A DNA stretch of 37,225 bases from assembly GCA_902536655.1 (NCBI GenBank), contig CACAYF010000014.1, positions 1 through 37,225 of the forward strand. The letters run 5' to 3'. This document shows, in pieces, positions 9,981 to 16,578 of this stretch. The position numbers and the translations under genes were made by a program. Position 1 is the stretch's first letter, and each line of letters starts with the position of its first letter. The DNA comes from an uncultured Alphaproteobacteria bacterium (GTDB taxonomy: Bacteria > Pseudomonadota > Alphaproteobacteria > Methylaequorales > Methylaequoraceae). The notes beneath the pieces were generated by a model. The model saw only the letters and a list, made by a program, of their open reading frames with translations. It was not told the origin of the DNA and ran no database searches.

Positions 9981-10725
9981 TGCTGTGCTTTTTGACGTTG
10001 ACGGAACAATTTCTGAAACTGAAGATTTTCATCGAAAATCATTTAACGAAGCTTTTAAGGAGTTTAATCTTGATTGGTTTTGGGATGAAGCTATTTATAC
10101 AGAACTTATAAACATTGGTGATGGCAAGGAAAGGATTGAATATTACATTAAACGTGCTTGGCCTGAGATGTTAGAATATAAAAATTTAACAAAATACATC
10201 AATTCCATTCATAAAGTAAAAAACGAAATTTTTAAAGATTTTGTTTTGGATTCTGATATAAAATTTAGACCTGGAGTTTTAAGACTTATTAATGAATTAA
10301 AAGAGAAGAATGTTAGAATTGCAATTGTTTCATCCACCACACAAGAAGATTTATTTACACTTTTTAAAAAAGGGTTAAATATGGATCCAAATTCGACTTT
10401 TGATCTTATTGCACATGGCGGTTGTACAGAAAATAAAAGACCCTCACCTGAAATTTACGAGTGGATACTTGAAAAGATGAGGATAGCTCCACAGTCATGT
10501 GTTGCAATAGAGGATTCGCTAAGAGGACTAAGATCCGCAGTTAATGCAAATATAAATGTTTTGGTAACACCATCTATTTACACTAAAAAAGAAGACTTTA
10601 AAGAGGCAAATATTGTCGTTTCAAGTCTTGGAGAATATGACGAACCATTCAAAGTTATACAAGGGAAGGTTCATGGAAATAAATTGGTAAATATTGATCT
10701 TTTAAATAAAATAATAAATTACTGA
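9970..10725 (+). CDS. CbbY-like HAD-family sugar phosphatase
   Basis: 251-aa haloacid-dehalogenase-type hydrolase. Motif I is FDVDGTISETEDFHR (Asp9, Asp11), motif II is IVSSTT, motif III is the Lys in ENKRPSPEIY and motif IV is AIEDSLRG. The cap region, with NEAFKEFNLDWFWD and GGKER-like GDGKERIEYY, resembles CbbY of photosynthetic proteobacteria, a xylulose-1,5-bisphosphatase that removes a Rubisco inhibitor. No Calvin-cycle gene is visible here. The start overlaps hldE by 11 bp, so co-translation with heptose synthesis is likely. A role as the heptose-1,7-bisphosphate phosphatase step is an attractive guess, but the sequence is not GmhB-like. The 3' end overlaps the convergent DUF4149 gene by 7 bp. 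Confidence 0.85.
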   Translation: MLLSAVLFDVDGTISETEDFHRKSFNEAFKEFNLDWFWDEAIYTELINIGDGKERIEYYIKRAWPEMLEYKNLTKYINSIHKVKNEIFKDFVLDSDIKFRPGVLRLINELKEKNVRIAIVSSTTQEDLFTLFKKGLNMDPNSTFDLIAHGGCTENKRPSPEIYEWILEKMRIAPQSCVAIEDSLRGLRSAVNANINVLVTPSIYTKKEDFKEANIVVSSLGEYDEPFKVIQGKVHGNKLVNIDLLNKIINY

Positions 10726-11144
10726 ACTTTAAAATAAACAATAGCCATGCAGATAATTTGAGAAATAAAAATTAAGACACTAAATGAGTGCAAAGTATTA
10801 AATTTTTTTATTTGCTTACTGGTCTTTTGTTTAAGATCACTAACCTCATTAATCCATTTAACTAAAAAAAGTCTCGAAAACAAAAAACCAGAAGAAATTA
10901 TCAAAAATATTACACTATAAATTATCCCATGAAAAAAAATTAACAAAGTTATTATAATGCTTATTAAAAAAGACCAGAGATATAATTTAGGAAATATACT
11001 GCGAATAAATTTTCTCGCATTTTTCTGATCAAGTGATATGAAAACATTTGGTGCTACTACTATTGAAAAAAATATTAGACTTCCAATCAGAAATGGCACA
11101 AGAAAATTTATTGTTACTAAAATTAGGTTCTGATATTCTGACAT
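10719..11144 (-). CDS. DUF4149/TMEM205-like membrane protein
   Basis: 141-aa integral membrane protein with four predicted transmembrane segments (about 8-30, 53-70, 72-90 and 114-136). The segment VVAPNVFISLDQKNARKFIRSIFPKLY matches the pattern of the DUF4149 (TMEM205-like) family, in which a short conserved VAPxxFxxL...A..FxxxxFPxY lies between the first two helices. No molecular function is established for bacterial members. It is transcribed alone on the minus strand, divergent from fxsA across 47 bp, and convergent with and overlapping the HAD gene. Confidence 0.75.
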   Translation of the reverse strand: MSEYQNLILVTINFLVPFLIGSLIFFSIVVAPNVFISLDQKNARKFIRSIFPKLYLWSFLISIIITLLIFFHGIIYSVIFLIISSGFLFSRLFLVKWINEVSDLKQKTSKQIKKFNTLHSFSVLIFISQIICMAIVYFKVQ

Positions 11145-11191
11145 ACTTAAATCGGTTTGAAATCATCTTTAATGATGATAAAAGGTAAATT
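11145..11191. promoter_or_regulatory. Divergent intergenic region with short palindrome
   Basis: The 47 bp between the DUF4149 and fxsA start codons must carry both promoters. It contains a 6-bp inverted repeat (ATCATC at 11162-11167, GATGAT at 11174-11179) with a 6-bp loop, centred about 25 bp before fxsA, which could be an operator. AAAGG at 11181-11185 is a plausible ribosome-binding site for fxsA. No convincing -35/-10 pair stands out. Low confidence. Confidence 0.3.
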
Positions 11192-11578
11192 ATGAGTATT
11201 AAAATAGTTTTAATTTTACCAATCCTTGAATTAATATTATTCATTTTATTTGGTGATCTTTTAGGCTTTCTTCCAGTTATTTTTTTAATTATAGTTTCAG
11301 GTCTTACAGGGTTTTATTTATTAAGATCTGGGATGAATCCCAAAAATATTGCGGCAAATCCCAAAGAATGGATATTTACAAAATTTGCTGGAATTCTTTT
11401 ATTAATTCCTGGTTTCATAACCGACCTAGGTGGAGTTTTTTTACTAATAAAATCATTAAGATATTTAATCTGGGATTTTGTTCCAGCTAGAACAAAGAAT
11501 TTTTTTTATGATGATAAAAGAAAATCTAAAGATACAGAAATTATTGAGGTAGATTACAAAGATTTAGATGACAAATAA
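11192..11578 (+). CDS. fxsA: FxsA family membrane protein
   Basis: 128-aa inner-membrane protein. The family was named from E. coli, where overproduced FxsA (YjeG) relieves exclusion of phage T7 by the F plasmid; the normal role is unknown. Seen here are hydrophobic segments at about 4-22, 26-45 and 70-90, the N-terminal ILPILELILFILFGDLLG, and the FAGILLLIPGFITDLGG motif that defines the family, followed by a charged cytoplasmic tail. An AAAGG ribosome-binding site precedes the ATG. The gene begins a rightward unit of four overlapping genes: its 3' end overlaps acyP by 11 bp. Confidence 0.9.
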   Translation: MSIKIVLILPILELILFILFGDLLGFLPVIFLIIVSGLTGFYLLRSGMNPKNIAANPKEWIFTKFAGILLLIPGFITDLGGVFLLIKSLRYLIWDFVPARTKNFFYDDKRKSKDTEIIEVDYKDLDDK

Positions 11579-11849
11579 TCTTTTAAATTTTCACCTAAAA
11601 ATTTATGGGAAGGTTCAAGGTGTTGGATTTAGGGTATGGACAAAAAAAATAGCTGAAGATTTTTTTTTGACAGGCTGGGTAAAAAATTGCGACGATAAAA
11701 GCGTTGAATGTGAAGTAAGTGGTAAAAGAGAAAATATAGATCTTTTTTTTAATGCTTGTAATAAAGGTCCTCTGCTTGCTGATGTTAAAAATATTCAGAA
11801 AAAAGAAAAAAATTTCAAAAAATTTAAAAATTTTAGTATTTATTATTAA
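11568..11849 (+). CDS. acyP: Acylphosphatase
   Basis: 93-aa cytosolic enzyme that hydrolyses acyl phosphates to carboxylate and phosphate. The signature GKVQGVGFR is present with the phosphate-binding Arg22, and the catalytic Asn40 lies in LTGWVKNC, as in other family members. Length is typical (about 90 aa). It overlaps fxsA by 11 bp and the next gene by a single base (TAATG), indicating translational coupling. Alternatives such as the acylphosphatase-like domain of HypF are ruled out by the stand-alone length. Confidence 0.93.
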   Translation: MTNNLLNFHLKIYGKVQGVGFRVWTKKIAEDFFLTGWVKNCDDKSVECEVSGKRENIDLFFNACNKGPLLADVKNIQKKEKNFKKFKNFSIYY

Positions 11850-12427
11850 TGAGGCTCTTTTTTTTACGGCATACTTCTTTGAAAGTAGAAATAGATGTTT
11901 TCTATGGTCAAACAGATCTTGATGTTTCAGATAACTTTGAGGAAGAAGTAGTATTAATTAAAAAGAAAATTTTAAATTTTAATATTGATACAGACTCTAT
12001 AAAGGTTTATTCCAGTCCATTGAAAAGGTGTATTAAATTGACTGAAAGATTAACAGAAAATTATGTTATTGACGAAAGGATTAAGGAAATGAACTTAGGT
12101 GATTGGGAAATGAAAAAGATGACTTCCATTCCAGAGAAACAGAAATTAGAATGGGAAAATAATCTTTTATCATTTAAAATTCCAAATGGTGAGAGTAATG
12201 AAGAGTTTTTGAAAAGACTAAAAAGTTTTTTAGAGGATATTTTTAAATTTAATGAAGATGCTTTGATAGTTTGTCATGCTGGTTCAATCAATGGAATGTT
12301 ATCATTATTAACCAAAGAACCTTTTGATAAGATGGTAAAAAACTATTGGGAATTAATTAAGCATGGTTCACTGTCTTTGATAGAGTTGAAAAACAAATTA
12401 ATAATAAAAAAAATAATAGGTAAATAA
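11849..12427 (+). CDS. Histidine phosphatase superfamily protein (CobC/GpmB-like)
   Basis: 192 aa. The phosphohistidine motif is at the N-terminus (FLRHTS, Arg7-His8), followed by YGQTDLDVS, SSPLKRC, the acid-base Glu in KEMNLGDWE and the second histidine in VCHAGSI. The YGxTDLxLS and LGDWE segments are most like alpha-ribazole phosphatase (CobC) and GpmB. These families are substrate-promiscuous, so the real substrate is open and a cobalamin role should not be assumed. The ATG overlaps the acyP stop by one base (TAATG). The next gene starts 1 bp after this stop, so all four genes from fxsA onward look like one transcript. Confidence 0.85.
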   Translation: MRLFFLRHTSLKVEIDVFYGQTDLDVSDNFEEEVVLIKKKILNFNIDTDSIKVYSSPLKRCIKLTERLTENYVIDERIKEMNLGDWEMKKMTSIPEKQKLEWENNLLSFKIPNGESNEEFLKRLKSFLEDIFKFNEDALIVCHAGSINGMLSLLTKEPFDKMVKNYWELIKHGSLSLIELKNKLIIKKIIGK

Positions 12428-12428
12428 C

Positions 12429-13166
12429 TTGTTTTCATTTAATTTTACGAATATTTTTAGTCATGGATTAAAAGTAGACAAAAAAAAAGTACAAAAAATT
12501 CAAGATATAAAAATTATAAGAACTGCAAGAAGATCGAAATCAATCTCCTTAAAAATAAGAAATGGTGAGCTGGAAATTTCATGTCCGTACAACACCTCTG
12601 AAATATTTATAAAGAATTTAGTTGAAAGAAAAAAATTATGGATCGAAAAAAATATTGAAAGGTCTAAAAAGAATCACCTAAAAATTGATCAGATTTCAAA
12701 TGGATTCATTACTTACAAAGGACTTGAACTAAAGCTTGTTAAAAAGAAATCTAGCATTGAAAGAATTTTTGTTGAAGACAAAAAATTAAAAATATTTTAT
12801 TCAGATGAATCAAGAATTAGGAAATTAATTATTGAGTGGCTCAAACTACAAGCTAATAATTTTTTAAGGACAAGATTGTTGTTTTTATCGAAACGCATCA
12901 GTATTCAATTCAATTCATTGACGATAAAATCATACACTGCAAGATGGGGAAGTTGTAATGTTAGAGGAGATATTTTTCTAAACTGGAAATTAATAATGTT
13001 ACCTGAGAGTGTTATTGATTACGTTCTAATTCATGAACTTGCTCATATAAATGTCCCAAACCACTCAAAGAAATTTTGGGAACTGGTAAAAAAAAAAGAC
13101 CCTAACTATTGTAAAAATCAGCAATGGCTGAAGAATAATGGATCATCTTTTATTTTGTTCAAATGA
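12429..13166 (+). CDS. YgjP-like zinc metallopeptidase domain protein (DUF45/M48-type)
   Basis: 245 aa. The C-terminal half holds the zinc-binding HELAH (His202, Glu203, His206) with a further histidine in NHSKKFW (His212), preceded by SYTARWGSC and NWKLIMLP, the conserved block of the YgjP/UPF0758-like DUF45 family. The N-terminal half, with RRSKSISLKI and an antiparallel-strand region, also fits. The family is predicted to be a metal-dependent hydrolase; E. coli YgjP has reported pyrophosphate-type hydrolase activity, so peptidase activity is not certain. The only usable start near the 5' end is TTG at 12429, directly after the preceding stop. The 3' end overlaps the convergent DUF2007 gene by 24 bp. 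Confidence 0.85.
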   Translation: MFSFNFTNIFSHGLKVDKKKVQKIQDIKIIRTARRSKSISLKIRNGELEISCPYNTSEIFIKNLVERKKLWIEKNIERSKKNHLKIDQISNGFITYKGLELKLVKKKSSIERIFVEDKKLKIFYSDESRIRKLIIEWLKLQANNFLRTRLLFLSKRISIQFNSLTIKSYTARWGSCNVRGDIFLNWKLIMLPESVIDYVLIHELAHINVPNHSKKFWELVKKKDPNYCKNQQWLKNNGSSFILFK

Positions 13167-13373
13167 ATTTAGTTTTTCTTCGTTCTTAATTATTTGTAAT
13201 GCTTTGGATATTTCATTCTCGTTGACAATTATTCTAATTGGTATCGCCGTTATATTTCCCTCTGTCATTGACATCTCTTCATCAAAAGTAAAGTATTCAA
13301 TATTGTGGGCTTGCAAAATACTTTTTATCCAACTTATGTAAATTCGGTCATTACTTTTAATTAAAGTTTCCAT
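13143..13373 (-). CDS. DUF2007 small protein
   Basis: 76 aa. METLIKSNDRIYISWIKSILQAHNI, followed by a short strand region and a C-terminal helix (SKALQIIKNEE), fits DUF2007, small ferredoxin-like-fold proteins annotated as putative signal-transducing proteins; the N-terminal pattern of a residue run leading to xxxxLxxxGIxxxxxD is visible. No function is established. Transcribed from a promoter probably between this gene and the tRNA (49 bp). It overlaps the metallopeptidase gene tail-to-tail by 24 bp, the largest convergent overlap in the window. Confidence 0.75.
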   Translation of the reverse strand: METLIKSNDRIYISWIKSILQAHNIEYFTFDEEMSMTEGNITAIPIRIIVNENEISKALQIIKNEEKLNSFEQNKR

Positions 13374-13422
13374 ATTAAATAATTAATAAAATTAAATAGT
13401 AGTTTCAAATCAAAAAATAAGT

Positions 13423-13499
13423 TGGCGCGCCCGAAAGGATTCGAACCCTTAACCTTTTGAGCCGAAATCAAATGCTCTATCCAGTTGAGCTACGGGCGC
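13423..13499 (-). tRNA. tRNA-Arg (anticodon UCG, CCA encoded)
   Basis: 77 nt folding as a full cloverleaf on the minus strand. The acceptor stem is 7 bp (GCGCCCG with CGGGCGC), discriminator G, and CCA is encoded at 13423-13425. The D stem is GCTC/GAGC with GG in the loop. The anticodon stem TTTGA/TCAAA encloses the loop TTTCGGC, giving anticodon TCG that reads CGA. The T arm is AAGGG-TTCGAAT-CCTTT with one G-T pair. Position 37 is G and 38 is C. A UCG anticodon is less usual than ACG (inosine) for the CGN box in bacteria. Confidence 0.95.
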
Positions 13500-13504
13500 A
13501 TAAA

Positions 13505-14857
13505 TCAATTATCTAGACCGTGCGACAATTTAGAAAGTTTTCTACTAAAAAAAATTACAGTAAATCCAACTATCATACATACAAATGTGATACTGATAAA
13601 AATAAATTTTTCTCCGAATTTCTCCGAATTTTGGCCAATGGTCCCTGCTAATTTATTTCCTATACCAATAGCAGCAAAGTAAATACCCATAATTGAAGAA
13701 ACGAGTCTTTGTGGTGATAACTTAGTAATATAGGACAATATAACAGGAGATGCGCATAACTCTCCAACTGTATGAAACAAGTATGCTAATACTAGCCAAT
13801 ACATTGAGGATTTTCCTAATACTTCGTACTCAAGAGCAGCAAAAAACATAAATACAAATCCTAATCCCATAATTATCAAACCAGTAGAAATTTTAAAAAT
13901 AGAAGAAATTATAATTTTTTTTTTCTCAATAAAAAACCAAAACTGTGCTATTGAAAAACCTAGGAAAATTATCATTAAGGGATTGATAGACTGAAACCAA
14001 CTTGCTGGTACCTCAAAATTTAAAAATCCAATAAATCTATCGGTTTTTTGATATGCAAAGATATTCATAAGTCCTCCAGCTTGCTCAAAAGACGCCCAGA
14101 AAATAATAAGTATAAAACTGGCTAAAACTATTAATTTTATTCTATCGAATTCAAATCTGTTGACTTTTTTGTATTTAAATACCTTTTTTTTTTTTTTAAC
14201 ATTTTTAAAATTTTTTCTCCCGAAAAAGAAAGTTACCTGCCCAACTATCATTCCTAAACCTGCTAACGAAAAACCATAATGCCAGCCATAAGTCTCGCCA
14301 ACATATCCTACAATTAAACTCGCAAGGAAAGCCCCAATATTGATTCCAATGTAAAATAATGTAAAGCCTTGATCTCTTCTTATGTCTTTTTGTGTGTATA
14401 AAGATCCCACAAGAGTTGAAATGCTTGGTTTTAAAAGTCCAACACCAAGCACAATTAATATTAAACCAATATAGAAAAAATTTATGTTGTCGATTGCAAG
14501 TGATAAATGACCTAAACATAATAAAGCTCCTCCCCAGAAAACAGCCTTTTCACTTGTTATGAGTCTGTCAGCGATAATTCCTCCTGGAATACAAGCTAGA
14601 TAAACAAAGGCTGTATACCAGCCATACAGCTTTATGGCATCATAATTAGACCAACCTAACCCAGGATTTGATGAGTTTGTTTCAGAAACTAAATACAAAA
14701 CCAGTATAGCACGCATTCCGTAATAACTAAATCTCTCCCACAACTCAGTAAGAAAAAGAGTTGTTAGTCCGCTTGGATGACTTGAAAATATATTAGTTTT
14801 TAAATTTTCCATTTTTATTTTGGCATGAACATTGCTTATTAATATTAAATCTGACAT
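13505..14857 (-). CDS. POT/PTR family proton-dependent peptide transporter
   Basis: 450-aa inner-membrane protein importing di- and tripeptides with protons. The first helix has the POT hallmark ELWERFSYYGMRAILVLYL, which contains the ExxER motif needed for proton coupling. The second signature, FTLFYIGINIGAFLASLIVG, is also present. About 12-14 hydrophobic segments follow, with a lysine-rich cytoplasmic loop (NVKKKKKVFKYKK) in the middle. Two starts are possible: ATG at 14857 or ATG at 14812 (MENLKTNIF), the latter giving the shorter N-terminus typical of the family; neither has a clear ribosome-binding site. An inverted repeat lies upstream. The lysine loop is encoded by an unbroken A14 tract (plus-strand T at 14184-14197). 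Confidence 0.92.
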   Translation of the reverse strand: MSDLILISNVHAKIKMENLKTNIFSSHPSGLTTLFLTELWERFSYYGMRAILVLYLVSETNSSNPGLGWSNYDAIKLYGWYTAFVYLACIPGGIIADRLITSEKAVFWGGALLCLGHLSLAIDNINFFYIGLILIVLGVGLLKPSISTLVGSLYTQKDIRRDQGFTLFYIGINIGAFLASLIVGYVGETYGWHYGFSLAGLGMIVGQVTFFFGRKNFKNVKKKKKVFKYKKVNRFEFDRIKLIVLASFILIIFWASFEQAGGLMNIFAYQKTDRFIGFLNFEVPASWFQSINPLMIIFLGFSIAQFWFFIEKKKIIISSIFKISTGLIIMGLGFVFMFFAALEYEVLGKSSMYWLVLAYLFHTVGELCASPVILSYITKLSPQRLVSSIMGIYFAAIGIGNKLAGTIGQNSEKFGEKFIFISITFVCMIVGFTVIFFSRKLSKLSHGLDN

Positions 14858-14876
14858 GTGTCAGAAATTTGAATTG

Positions 14877-14929
14877 TGGGAAGATCCAAAATATAATATT
14901 TCCTCCCTTAAGATAAAAAGATCTTCCCA
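14877..14929 (-). promoter_or_regulatory. Inverted repeat upstream of the peptide transporter gene
   Basis: Two perfect 10-bp arms, TGGGAAGATC at 14877-14886 and GATCTTCCCA at 14920-14929, enclose 33 nt. Read on the minus strand, the loop contains AAGGGAGGAAA, a very strong Shine-Dalgarno-like sequence with no ATG at normal spacing. The element lies between the stop of the 72-aa gene and the start of the POT gene, both minus strand. It could terminate the upstream operon, control the transporter as a leader structure, or bind a regulator. There is no U-run after the second arm, which argues against a simple intrinsic terminator. Confidence 0.5.
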
Positions 14930-14942
14930 ATTCAATTAAATC

Positions 14943-15161
14943 TCATTTATTAATACTCGAAATAAATTTTTTTAACTGCTCTACCTCGCCATCGCAAACA
15001 TCTTTGTATGAGCAACTAAATTTTTGATTAATTAATAAACAAATATGCGCATAAGGGTTTCTTCCATTTGGATGGTTTGGGTGTGGTTTTAGCTTATCTT
15101 TTAAAGAATCTCCGTGCTTTTGAATGAATTTCCAAACAATTTTCTTATTAACTTCATTCAT
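14943..15161 (-). CDS. Conserved-looking 72-aa protein of unknown function
   Basis: I do not recognise a family. The protein is soluble and rich in charged residues, with a striking central segment KPHPNHPNGRNPYAHICLLI (residues 25-44) and two cysteines (Cys50, Cys56) in FSCSYKDVCDGEVEQL. The proline/asparagine/histidine cluster and spaced cysteines look selected rather than random, suggesting a compact domain or metal site. The start codon directly follows the stop of the upstream 83-aa gene, consistent with translation from the same message. It is the last gene of the minus-strand unit that begins with the ABC ATPase. Confidence 0.7.
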   Translation of the reverse strand: MNEVNKKIVWKFIQKHGDSLKDKLKPHPNHPNGRNPYAHICLLINQKFSCSYKDVCDGEVEQLKKFISSINK

Positions 15162-15413
15162 TTATCTTATTCCTTGATTTGTTCTCACTCTAGATTTCTT
15201 TATCTGCCTTTGAAAAATTTTATTTTCACTCTTCTTTTGAATAACTCTTTTTTTTATAACATACTTATTTCCAGGTTTGGGTGGAGGAAGTTTTTTAAAT
15301 GTACCATCTTTTTTCATGAGTATATAGTTACCATTTTCGTCTCTAATGATTTCATCAGAAAACAAAGTATTTTGATAAAAAAATATGAAAAGAAAAATTA
15401 AAATATTTATCAT
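15162..15413 (-). CDS. Small exported basic protein, unknown function
   Basis: 83 aa. The N-terminus is a typical signal peptide (MINILIFLFIFFYQNTLFS, cleavage plausible before DEII). The mature protein begins acidic and becomes strongly basic: DENGNYILMKKDGTFKKLPPP is followed by a Lys/Arg-rich tail. The pattern RDxNGNYILMKKDGTF resembles short secreted proteins with a tyrosine/glycine turn, but I cannot assign a family. The ATG overlaps the stop of the 62-aa gene by 4 bp (ATGA). It may be periplasmic, with the basic tail contacting phospholipid head groups or LPS; that is speculation. Confidence 0.65.
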   Translation of the reverse strand: MINILIFLFIFFYQNTLFSDEIIRDENGNYILMKKDGTFKKLPPPKPGNKYVIKKRVIQKKSENKIFQRQIKKSRVRTNQGIR

Positions 15414-15598
15414 TTATACAAATAGTATTTTTTATAAATTTTAGTATCAATTGAATTTTTTTTTGACATTAAAAGTACTTTTCGACGTAATTTCCATTTT
15501 TTTTTTATGACCTTTAATTTAAAAGCACTTTCTCTTCTAATTTTAATATTTTTCCACCAAGAGCTTGATCCCACAGCTAAAATAATTTCTTTTTTCAT
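15410..15598 (-). CDS. Very basic 62-aa hypothetical protein
   Basis: Small lysine/arginine-rich product (about one third basic residues), starting MKKEIILAVGSSSWWKNIK. No family recognised and no signal peptide. Support for being real is positional: 4-bp ATGA-type overlaps at both ends, with the hydrolase upstream and the 83-aa gene downstream, which is the pattern of translationally coupled genes. Against this, short lysine-rich frames arise easily in A+T-rich DNA. It could also be a remnant. Moderate confidence only. Confidence 0.5.
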   Translation of the reverse strand: MKKEIILAVGSSSWWKNIKIRRESAFKLKVIKKKWKLRRKVLLMSKKNSIDTKIYKKYYLYK

Positions 15599-16578
15599 AA
15601 GTCAAGTCTATGGTAAAATTCTGTATTTTCAATTTGTTTTAAAATATCACTGAAAGATGAGTTGCTTAAATCATATTTCTGCCCAATTACCCAATTTTTT
15701 AAATCTTCCGTAATTTGATCTCCATTCAAATCTCTGAGAATCATATGATAGCTTTCCTTATAAGCTAAGATTTTTATTTTATCAGAAAAATTGCTTTTAA
15801 TCTTTTTATCCTTCAATAATTTTATTAATGGTTTTCTAGGAACTATCTCATCTTTTAGGGGAATCATTATTAGTGTTTTATATGATGGATTTTTAAAATA
15901 TTCTTCTGTGTCTTTGTATGCTTCATCCATAAGATTTACAACACCTTGAAGGCTTTTAAATGTTGGCTTATGAATAAAAAAATCATCCATCGATAATTCT
16001 TTTAGCATTTTTAAATTGTCGCTTGCTTGGACCTTTACTATCCCTTTACCACTGACCTTGAAATAGGGAAGGATTTTTGCAAGAAATTTTAAAGGAATAC
16101 TTTTCCAAAAATTTGTTTCGGTAAAATTCCAAATAGCAGGTGCAATTAATATTACACCTTCGATTGGAAGATTTCTGAACCGATTAACAAAACTTAAAGT
16201 GATTGCTCCACCCATACTTTCTCCCAGCAAAAAAATTTTCTTATTGGGATTTTCATTTTTTATTTTTTTTAAGTTAAAGTCTATGTCTTTGATATGTTGT
16301 TTTAAATCAAACCATTCACCTTTATTCTTGTTTTTACCAAAGCCATTGAGATCAAACGAAGTCAAGGCTATGTCTTTTTTTGACAAGTATTCTCCAGGAA
16401 TTTTAAAAGAATTAGAATAGTCATTATATCCATGAATAGCCAGTATGACATTTGAAAATTCAGAATCTGGTTTTATGTTCATATATGAAAAAGAATTGGT
16501 ATCTATATCTTTGATCAAAGTAGAAGTACATGATGATGTTAACAAAATTATAGAAGCAATAACTAATTTTTGAGTAAT
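15595..16578 (-). CDS. Alpha/beta hydrolase, probable lipoprotein (monoacylglycerol lipase/lysophospholipase-like)
   Basis: Serine hydrolase with VILAIHGYNDYS (oxyanion-hole HG), SFDLNGFGKNKNKG and the nucleophile elbow GESMGG, plus a C-terminal acid/His region (PLKDEIVPRKPL and ESYHMILRD). It resembles PldB/YpfH-type lysophospholipases or monoacylglycerol lipases. The only standard start, TTG at 16545, begins the protein at LTSSCTS, in the middle of what looks like a lipoprotein signal. The open frame continues upstream as ITQKLVIASIILLTSSC, a good signal peptide ending in a cysteine, but contains only ATT codons as possible starts (16578, also 16560). I therefore extend to ATT at 16578, overlapping the ABC gene by 16 bp; TTG at 16545 is the conservative alternative. 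Confidence 0.8.
   Translation of the reverse strand: MTQKLVIASIILLTSSCTSTLIKDIDTNSFSYMNIKPDSEFSNVILAIHGYNDYSNSFKIPGEYLSKKDIALTSFDLNGFGKNKNKGEWFDLKQHIKDIDFNLKKIKNENPNKKIFLLGESMGGAITLSFVNRFRNLPIEGVILIAPAIWNFTETNFWKSIPLKFLAKILPYFKVSGKGIVKVQASDNLKMLKELSMDDFFIHKPTFKSLQGVVNLMDEAYKDTEEYFKNPSYKTLIMIPLKDEIVPRKPLIKLLKDKKIKSNFSDKIKILAYKESYHMILRDLNGDQITEDLKNWVIGQKYDLSNSSFSDILKQIENTEFYHRLDL

Noticed and set aside
11162-11179. 6-bp inverted repeat before fxsA as a terminator
   Set aside because: It lies between divergent starts, has no U-tract, and is short enough to arise by chance in AT-rich DNA; kept only as a possible operator.
11192-11578. FxsA as evidence of a phage-defence island
   Set aside because: FxsA is a widespread housekeeping membrane protein; the phage T7 phenotype is from overproduction in E. 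coli and no defence genes are nearby.
11849-12427. Histidine phosphatase as CobC, completing a cobalamin route with the methylase and CbiX
   Set aside because: The superfamily is promiscuous, the gene is 5 kb away in a different operon, and no other cobalamin genes are present; the link is not supported.
13611-13630. 10-bp tandem duplication (TCTCCGAATT twice) near the 3' end of the POT gene
   Set aside because: The reading frame continues normally through it into a final membrane segment and a charged tail, so it is either ancestral or harmless; two copies are not a functional repeat.
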